Origin: Megascapheus bottae
Taxonomy: Eukaryota > Chordata > Mammalia > Rodentia > Geomyidae
NCBI GenBank assembly: GCA_024803745.1
Contig: JANJXV010000151.1
Location: 1,240,001-1,304,000, forward strand
Reading direction: 5' to 3'
Length of the DNA: 64,000 nt
The translations under genes were made by a program, and so were the position numbers. The number at the start of each line of letters is the position of its first letter. The stretch's first letter is position 1. Positions 55,441 through 64,000 of the stretch are shown piece by piece. The notes beneath the pieces were generated by a model that worked only from the letters and a program-made list of their open reading frames with translations, searched no databases and was not told the DNA's origin.

Positions 55441-58400
55441 GTGACTTCACACAGCTCCATTCTGTGACTTCACACACCTCCATTCTGTGACTTCACACAC
55501 CTCCATACTATGACTTCCCCACACCTTCAATCTATGACTTCACACACCTCCATTCTATGACTTCACACGCTTCCAATCTATGACTTCACCCACCTCCAAT
55601 CTATGACTTCACACACCTCTATTTTATGACTTCACACACCTGCATTCTGACTTCACACACCTCCATTCTCTGATTTCACACACCCCCATTCTATGACTTC
55701 ACACACCTCCATTGTGACTTAACACACCTCCATTCTATGAGTTCATACACCTCCATTGTGACTTCACAAACCTCCATTCTATGACTTCACAGACTTTGAA
55801 TAGGTGACTTCACTCACCTCCACTCTATGACTTCACACTTCTCCATTCTATGACTTCCCACACCTCCTTTCCATGACTTCACCCACCCCCATTCTATGAC
55901 TTCACACCTCCATTCTGACTTCACAAACCTCCATTCTGTGACTTCACACACCTGCATTCTATGAGTTCACACACCTCCATTTTGACTTCACACACCTCCA
56001 TTCTATGACTTCACACACCTTCATTCTTACTTCAGAAACATCCATTCTATGACTTCACACACCTCCATTCTGTGACTTCACACACCTCCATTCTATGACT
56101 TCACACACCTCCATTCTGTGACTTCACACACCTCCATTCTATGTCTTCACACTCCTCCATTGTGACTTCACACACGTCCATTCTATGAGTTCACACACCT
56201 CCATTCTGACTTCACACACCTCCATTCTATGACTTCACACTCCTCCAATCTGACTTCACACAGCTCCATTCTGTGAATTCACAAAATTCCATTCTATGAT
56301 TTCACACACCTCCATACTGTGACTTCACACACCTCCATCTATGACTTCAAACACCTCCATTCTGAGTTCACACACCTCCATTCTGTGACGTCACACACCT
56401 CCATTCTGACTTCACACACCTCCAATATATGACTTTACACACCTCCATTCTGTGACTTCACACACTTCCATTGTGACGTCACACACCTCCATTCTATAAG
56501 TTCACACACATCCATTCTAGGACTTCACACTCCTCAATTCTGACATCACACAGCTCCATTCTATGACTTCACAGACCTCGGATCTGGGACTTCACTCACC
56601 TCCATTCTATGACTTCACACTCCTCTATTCTATGACTTCCCACAACTCCTTTCTATGACTTCACCCACCTCTATTCTATGACTTCACACCTCCATTCTGA
56701 CTTCACACACCTCCATTCTGTGACTTCACACACCTCCATTCTGTGACTTCACACACCTCCATTCTATGACTTCACACACCTTCATTCTTACTTCAGAAAC
56801 ATCCATTCTATGACCTCACATACCTCCATTCTATGACTTCACAAACCTCCATTCTGTGACTTCCCACACCTCCATTCTGTGTTCACACATCTCTATTCTG
56901 TGACTTCACACACCTCCTTTCGGACTTCACACACCTCCCTTCTGTGACTTCACACACCTCCATTGTGAGTTCCCCCACTTCCATTCTGTGACTTCACACA
57001 CCTCCATTCTGTGACTTCACACACCTCCATTCTGTGACTTCACACACCTCCATTCTATGATTTCACACACCTCCATTCTATGAATTCACACACCTCCATT
57101 CCGTGACTTCACACACCTCCATTGTATGATTTCACACACCTCTATTCTGTGACTCCACACACCTCTTTCTGAGTTCACACAACTCCATTCTATGAATTCC
57201 CACACCTGCATTGTGACTTCACCCACCTCCATTCTATGAGTTCACACACCTGCATTGTGACTTCACACACCTCCATTCTATGACTTCACACATCTCCATT
57301 CTGACTTCACACATCTCCATGCTGTGACTTCACACCCTCCATTCTATGACTTCACACACCTCCATTCTTTGACTTCACACACCTCCATTCTATGACTTCA
57401 CACACCTCCATTCTTTCACTTCACCACCTCCATTCTATGACTTCACACACCTCCATTCTATGACTTCATACACCTGCATTGTGACTTCACCCACCTCAAT
57501 TCTATGAGTTCACACACCTCCATTCTGTGACTTCACACACATCCATTGTGTGACTTCACACACCTCCATTGTTTGACTTCACACACCTCCATTCTATGAC
57601 TTCACACACCTCCATTCTATGAGTTCACACACTTCGATTCTATGACTTCACACACCTCCATTCTATGACTTCACACACCTCCATTTTGACTTCACACACC
57701 TCCATTTTATGACTTCACACACCTTCATTCCTTCTTCAGAAACATCCATTCTATGACCGCACACATCTCCATTCTGTGACTTCACACACTTCCATTCTAT
57801 GACTTCACACACCTTCATTCTTACTTCACAAACATCCATTCTGTGACTTCACACACCTCCATTCTATGACTTCGCACACCTCCATTCTGTGACTTCACAC
57901 ACCTCCATTCTATGTCTTCACACACCTCCATTGTGACTTCACACACCTCCATTCTATGAGTTCACACACCTCCATTCTAACTTCACACACCTCCATTCTA
58001 TGACTTCACACTCCGCCATTCTGACTTCACACTCCTCCATTCTGTGAATTCACACACCTCCATTCTATGTCTTCACACACCTCCATTGTGACTTCACACA
58101 CCTCCATTCTATGAGTTCACACACCTCCATTCTAACTTCACACACCTCCATTCTATGACTTCACACTCCTCCATTCTGACTTCACACTCCTCCATTCTGT
58201 GAATTCACAAAACTCCATTTTATGATTTCACACACCTCCATACTATGACTTCACACACCTCCATCTATGACTTCACACACCTCCATTCTGATTTCACACA
58301 CCTCAATTCTGACTTCATACACCTCCATTCTGACTTCACACACCAATGTATGACTTCACACACCTCCATTCTGTGACTTCACACACTTCCATTGTGACGA

Positions 58401-61400
58401 CACACACCTCCATTCTATGAGTTCACACTCCTCTATTCTATGACTTCACATACCTCCATTCTGACTTCACACACCTCCATTCTATGACTTCACAGACCTC
58501 GAATCTGTGACTTCACTCACCTCCATTCTATGACTTCAAACTGCTCCATTCTATGACTTCCCACACCTCCTTTCTATGACTTCACCCACCTCTATTCTAT
58601 GACTTCACACCTCGATTCTGACTTCAGATACCTCCATTCTGTGACTTCACACACCTCCATTCTATGACTTCAAACACCTCCATTCTCTGACTTCACACAC
58701 CTCCATTCTGAGCTCACACAACTCCATTCGGTGACTTCACACACCTCCATTCTTACTTCACAAACCTCCATTCTATGACTTCACACACTTCCATTCTATG
58801 ACTTCACACACCTCCATTCTATGACTTCACACACCTCCATTCTATGACTTCAGAAACCTACATTGTTACTTCACACACCTCCATTCTATGAGTTCACACA
58901 CCTACATTGTGACTTCACACACCTCCATTATCTGACTTCACACACCTCCATTCTGACTTCACACACCTCCATTCTGTCTTCACACACATGAATTCTGTGA
59001 CTTCACACACCTCCATTCTATGATTTCACAAACCTCCATTCTATGACTTCACAGACCTCCATTCTATGACTTCACACACCTCCTTTATGAGTTCACACAC
59101 ATCCATTCTGTGACTTCACACACCTCCATTGTGACTTCATACACCTCCATTCTATGAGTTCACACACCTCCATTCTGACTTCACACACTTCCATTCTATG
59201 ACTTCACACAGCTCCATTCTGACTTCACACACCTCCATTCTATGACTTCGCACACCTCTATTCTGACTTCACACACCTGTTCTGTGACTTCACACACCTC
59301 CATTCTATGACTTCACAAACCTCCATTCTGTGACTTCACACACCTCCACTCTGTGACTTTACACACCTCCATTCTGTGACTTCACACACCTCCATTCTCT
59401 GATTTCACACACAATCCATTCTATGACTTCACAAACCTCCATTCTTTGATTTCACACTCCTCCTTCCTATGACTTCACACACCTCCATTGTGACTTCACA
59501 CAGCTCCATTCTGTGACTTCACACACCTCCATTCTGTGACTTCACACACCTCCATACTATGACTTCCCCACACCTTCAATCTATGACTTCACACACCTCC
59601 ATTCTATGACTTCACACGCTTCCAATCTATGACTTCACCCACCTCCAATCTATGACTTCACACACCTCTATTTTATGACTTCACACACCTGCATTCTGAC
59701 TTCACACACCTCCATTCTCTGATTTCACACACCCCCATTCTATGACTTCACACACCTCCATTGTGACTTAACACACCTCCATTCTATGAGTTCATACACC
59801 TCCATTCTGACTTCACAAACCTCCATTCTATGACTTCACAGACTTTGAATAGGTGACTTCACTCACCTCCACTCTATGACTTCACACTTCTCCATTCTAT
59901 GACTTCCCACACCTCCTTTCCATGACTTCACCCACCCCCATTCTATGACTTCACACCTCCATTCTGACTTCACACACCTCCATTCTGTGACTTCACACAC
60001 CTGCATTCTATGAGTTCACACACCTCCATTTTGACTTCACACACCTCCATTCTATGACTTCACACACCTTCATTCTTACTTCAGAAACATCCATTCTATG
60101 ACTTCACACACCTCCATTCTGTGACTTCACACACCTCCATTCTATGACTTCACACACCTCCATTCTGTGACTTCACACACCTCCATTCTATGTCTTCACA
60201 CTCCTCCATTGTGACTTCACACACGTCCATTCTGACTTCACACACCTCCATTCTATGACTTCACACTCCTCCAATCTGACTTCACACAGCTCCATTCTGT
60301 GAATTCACAAAATTCTATTCTATGACTTCACACACCTCCATACTGTGACTTCACACACCTCCATCTATGACTTCAAACACCTCCATTCTGAGTTCACACA
60401 CCTCCATTCTGTGACGTCACACACCTCCATTCTGACTTCACACACCTCCAATATATGACTTTACACACCTCCATTCTGTGACTTCACACACTTCCATTGT
60501 GACGTCACACACCTCCATTCTATAAGTTCACACACCTCCATTCTAGGACTTCACACTCCTCAATTCTGACATCACACAGCTCCATTCTATGACTTCACAG
60601 ACCTCGGATCTGTGACTTCACTCACCTCCATTCTATGACTTCACACTCCTCTATTCTATGACTTCCCACAACTCCTTTCTATGACTTCACCCACCTCTAT
60701 TCTATGACTTCACACCTCCATTCTGACTTCACACACCTCCATTCTGTGACTTCACACACCTCCATTCTGTGACTTCACACACCTCCATTCTATGACTTCA
60801 CACACCTTCATTCTTACTTCAGAAACATCCATTCTATGACCTCACATACCTCCATTCTATGACTTCACAAACCTCCATTCTGTGACTTCCCACACCTCCA
60901 TTCTGTGTTCACACATCTCTATTCTGTGACTTCACACACCTCCTTTCGGACTTCACACACCTCCCTTCTGTGACTTCACACACCTCCATTGTGAGTTCCC
61001 CCACTTCCATTCTGTGACTTCACACACCTCCATTCTGTGACTTCACACACCTCCATTCTGTGACTTCACACACCTCCATTCTATGACTTCACACACCTCC
61101 ATTCTATGAATTCACACACCTCCATTCCGTGACTTCACACACCTCCATTGTATGATTTCACACACCTCTATTCTGTGACTCCACACACCTCTTTCTGAGT
61201 TCACACAACTCCATTCTATGAATTCCCACACCTGCATTGTGACTTCACCCACCTCCATTCTATGAGTTCACACACCTGCATTGTGACTTCACACACCTCC
61301 ATTCTATGACTTCACACATCTCCATTCTGACTTCACACATCTCCATGCTGTGACTTCACACACCTCCATTCTATGACTTCACACACCTCCATTCTTTGAC

Positions 61401-64000
61401 TTCACACACCTCCATTCTATGACTTCACACACCTCCATTCTTTCACTTCACCACCTCCATTCTATGACTTCACACACCTCCATTCTATGACTTCATACAC
61501 CTGCATTGTGACTTCACCCACCTCAATTCTATGAGTTCACACACCTGCATTATGACTTCACACACATCCATTGTATGACTTCACACACCTCCATTCTATG
61601 ACTTCACACACCTCCATTCTATGACTTCACACACCTCCATTCTATGAGTTCACACACTTCGATTCTATGACTTCACACACCTCCATTCTATGACTTCACA
61701 CATCTCCATTCTGACTTCACACACCTCCATTCTATGAGTTCACACACTTCGATTCTATGACTTCACACACCTCCATTCTATGACTTCACACACCTCGTTT
61801 CTGAGTTGACACACCTGCTTTCTGTGATTTCACACACCTCCAATCTGAGTTCACACACCTCCAGTCTATGACTTCACACACCTCCTTTCTTTGACATAAA
61901 AAACCACCATTCTATGACTTCACACACCGCCATTTTCACTTCACACACCTCCATTCTACGAGTTCACACACTTCCATTCTGCCTTCACCCACCTCCATTC
62001 TATGACTTCACTCTGCTGCCTTCTGACTTCACACACCTCCATTTATGAATTCACACGCCACCAATTTGACTTCACACACCTCCATTCTGTGACTTCACAC
62101 ACCTCCATTCTGTGACTTCACACACCTCCATTCTGTGACTTCACACACCTCCATTGTTTGACTTCAGACACCTCCATTCTTGGACTTCACACACCTCCAT
62201 TCCATGACTTCACACATCTCCATTCTATGAGTTCACACACCTCCATTCTTTGAGTTCACACACCTCCATTTTGACTTCACACACCTCCATTCTATGACTT
62301 CACACACCTTCATTCTATGACTTCACACACCTTCATTCCTACTTCAGAAACATCCATTCTATGACTGCACACACCTCCATTCGATGACTTCACACACCTC
62401 CATTCTGAACTCACACAGGTCCATTCTATGTCGTCACACACCTCCATTCTGTGACTTCACACACTTCCATTCTATGACTTCACACACCTTCATTCTTACT
62501 TCACAAACATCCATTCTGTGACTTCACACACCTCCATTCTATGACTTCACACACCTCCATTCTGTGACTTCACACACCTCCATTCTATGTCTTCACACAC
62601 CTCCATTGTGACTTCACACACCCCCATTCTATGAGTTCACACACCACCATTCTAACTTCACACACCTCCATTCTATGACTTCACTTTCCGCCATTCTGAC
62701 TTCACACTCCTCCATTCTGTGAATTCACAAAACTCCATTCTATGATTTCACACACCTCCATACTATGACTTCACCCACCTCCATCTATGACTTCACACAC
62801 CTCCATTCTGAGTTCTCACACCTCAATTCTGTGACTTCACACACCTCCATTCTGACTTCACACACCAATGTATGACTTCACACACCTCCATTCTGTGACT
62901 TCACACACTTCCATTGTGACGACACACACCTCCATTCTATGAATTCACACACCTCTATTCTATGACTTCACATACCTCCATTCTGACTTCACACACCTCC
63001 ATTCTATGACTTCACACTGCTCCATTCTATGACTTCCCACACCTACTTTCTATGACTTCACCCACCTCCATCTATGACTTCACACACCTCCATTCTGAGT
63101 TCTCACACCTCAATTCTGTGACTTCACACACCTCCATTCTATGACTTCAAACACCTCCATTCTCTGACTTCACACACCTCCATTCTGAGCTCACACAACT
63201 CCATTCGGTGACTTCACACACCTCCATTCTTACTTCACAAACCTCCATTGTATGACTTCACACACTTCCATTCTATGACTTCACACACCTCCATTTTATG
63301 ACTTCACACACCTCCATTCTATGACTTCAGAAACCTACATTGTTTCTTCACACACCTCCATTCTATGAGTTCACACACCTGCATTGTGACTTCACACACC
63401 TCCATTATCTGACTTCACACACCTCCATTCTGACTTCACACACCTCCATTCTGTCTTCACACACATGAATTCTGTGACTTCACACACCTCCATTCTATGA
63501 TTTCACAAACCTCCATTCTATGACTTCACAGACCTCCATTCTATGACTTCACACACCTCATTTATGAGTTCACACACATCCATTCTGTGACTTCACACAC
63601 CTCCATTTTGACTTCATACACCTCCATTCTATGAGTTCACACACCTCCATTCTGACTTCACACACTTCCATTCTATGACTTCACACAGCTCCATTCTGAC
63701 TTCACACACCTCCATTCTATGACTTCGCACACCTCTATTCTGACTTCACACACCTGCATTCTATGACTTCACAAACCTCCATTCTGTGACTTCACACACC
63801 TCCACTCTGTGACTTTACACACCTCCATTCTGTGACTTCACACACCTCCATTCTCTGATTTCACACATAATCCATTCTATGACTTCACAAACCTCCATTC
63901 TTTGATTTCACACACCTCCATCCTATGACTTCACACACCTCCCTTGTGACTTCACACAGCTCCATTCTGTGACTTCACACACCTCCATTCTGTGACTTCA
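55441..64000. repeat. Segmental duplication of 42.48-52.70 kb, running off the window
   Basis: The first part (55.44-59.51 kb) matches 42.49-46.56 kb at a constant offset of 12,951: TTTGAATAGG 42844/55795, CTTCTTCAGA 44780/57731, GAGCTC 45759/58710. The rest (57.89-64.0 kb) matches 46.56-52.70 kb at an offset of 11,327-11,328, falling to 11,304 after a 23-bp unit is missing near 60232 and one more base is lost. The overlap of the two matches is the 1,624-bp segment present twice in the left copy and once here. About 8.56 kb is visible. The duplication has no end inside the window. Confidence 0.88.

Larger units (their letters stand above)
1..64000. repeat. Continuous 21/23-bp satellite (minisatellite) array filling the window
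   Basis: Every line of the window is made of head-to-tail copies of one short unit in one orientation. The 23-bp form begins CTATGACTTC or CTGTGACTTC and ends ACACACCTCCATT. The 21-bp form begins CTGACTTC or GTGACTTC and keeps the same end. Common variants are GAGTTC for GACTTC, CACAAACC or CACAGACC for CACACACC, and CTGCATT or CTTCATT for CTCCATT. The 23-bp unit has 9 C, 1 G, 6 A and 7 T, so the + strand is C-rich and the - strand G-rich. No unique DNA, inverted block, poly-A tail, transposon end or open reading frame of gene length interrupts it. Both array edges lie outside the window. I do not recognise a named satellite family. A eukaryotic heterochromatic, subtelomeric or pericentromeric origin is inferred, not shown. 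Confidence 0.97.

Noticed and set aside
1..64000. CRISPR array (short direct repeats)
   Set aside because: Repeats are contiguous without unique spacers, units vary by point changes, and the array is far too long. No cas-like gene is present.
1..64000. Telomere repeat or human-type satellite (TTAGGG, CATTCC-type, alpha with CENP-B box)
   Set aside because: No TTAGGG runs, no 171-bp period and no CENP-B-box-like 17-mer were seen. CATTC within the unit is incidental, since CATTCC-type satellite has a 5-bp period.
1..64000. PRDM9-type recombination hotspot motif (CCTCCAT resembles CCNCCNT)
   Set aside because: Only the first seven positions fit. The following CCNC part of the human 13-mer is absent in the consensus unit, and the motif is species-specific.
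1..64000. Mobile element insertions
   Set aside because: I looked for poly-A/T tracts, terminal inverted repeats, target-site duplications and any run of non-satellite sequence. The only A-rich spots are single degenerate units (GACATAAAAAACC) that recur at fixed phase in the higher-order repeats.
1..64000. tRNA, rRNA, riboswitch, promoter or terminator signals
   Set aside because: No cloverleaf, conserved rRNA segment, TATA-plus-start arrangement or stable hairpin was seen. The unit is not self-complementary.

Overview
The whole 64 kb window is one uninterrupted tandem array of a short satellite/minisatellite unit. I find no credible protein gene, RNA gene, transposon or stretch of unique DNA in it. 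On the + strand the main unit is 23 bp, with first ten bases CTATGACTTC (or CTGTGACTTC) and last thirteen ACACACCTCCATT. A 21-bp form lacks two bases at the start (CTGACTTC or GTGACTTC). At roughly 22-23 bp per unit, the window holds about 2,800 units. The array enters at base 1 and is still running at base 64000, so neither edge is visible. The organism cannot be named. CpG is scarce, bases are strongly strand-asymmetric (about nine C to one G per unit on the + strand), and the array is long and non-coding. This suggests heterochromatic or subtelomeric/pericentromeric DNA of a large eukaryotic genome, most likely an animal with CpG methylation. That is inference.

The information lies above the unit, in the order of variant units. 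Rare variants act as landmarks and show that long strings of units were copied as blocks. Family A is a 2,911-bp higher-order repeat. It has three successive full copies (10280-19012), a partial copy at the left edge (1-2395), a diverged copy (about 19.8-23.06 kb) and a copy with its linker far to the right (about 50.5-54.03 kb). Family B is a higher-order repeat of about 3,300 bp with two full copies and one partial copy (2396-10010), plus diverged pieces at 23-28 kb. Family D is about 5.03-5.66 kb, built from A-like and B-like parts, and repeats from 27.97 to 39.73 kb with pieces further right. A 4,049-bp tandem repeat (E) begins at 40681, and a 1,624-bp segment of it is duplicated again at 46561-48184.

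The largest event is a segmental duplication. About 42.48-52.70 kb reappears at 55.44-64.0 kb and runs off the window; the left copy carries the extra 1,624 bp. Smaller duplications and deletions (23, 44, 46, 90, 113, 155, 205, 293, 333, 604, 625 and 1,409 bp) sit inside the higher-order repeats. Most join in register with the unit, as expected from unequal crossing-over or gene conversion between misaligned copies.

Nothing here looks like genes working together. The most interesting content is the readable duplication history and the multi-level repeat structure. Near-identity of distant copies also means assembly error must be excluded. All positions and periods come from aligning landmark variants by eye, and block edges are good to about one or two units unless stated.
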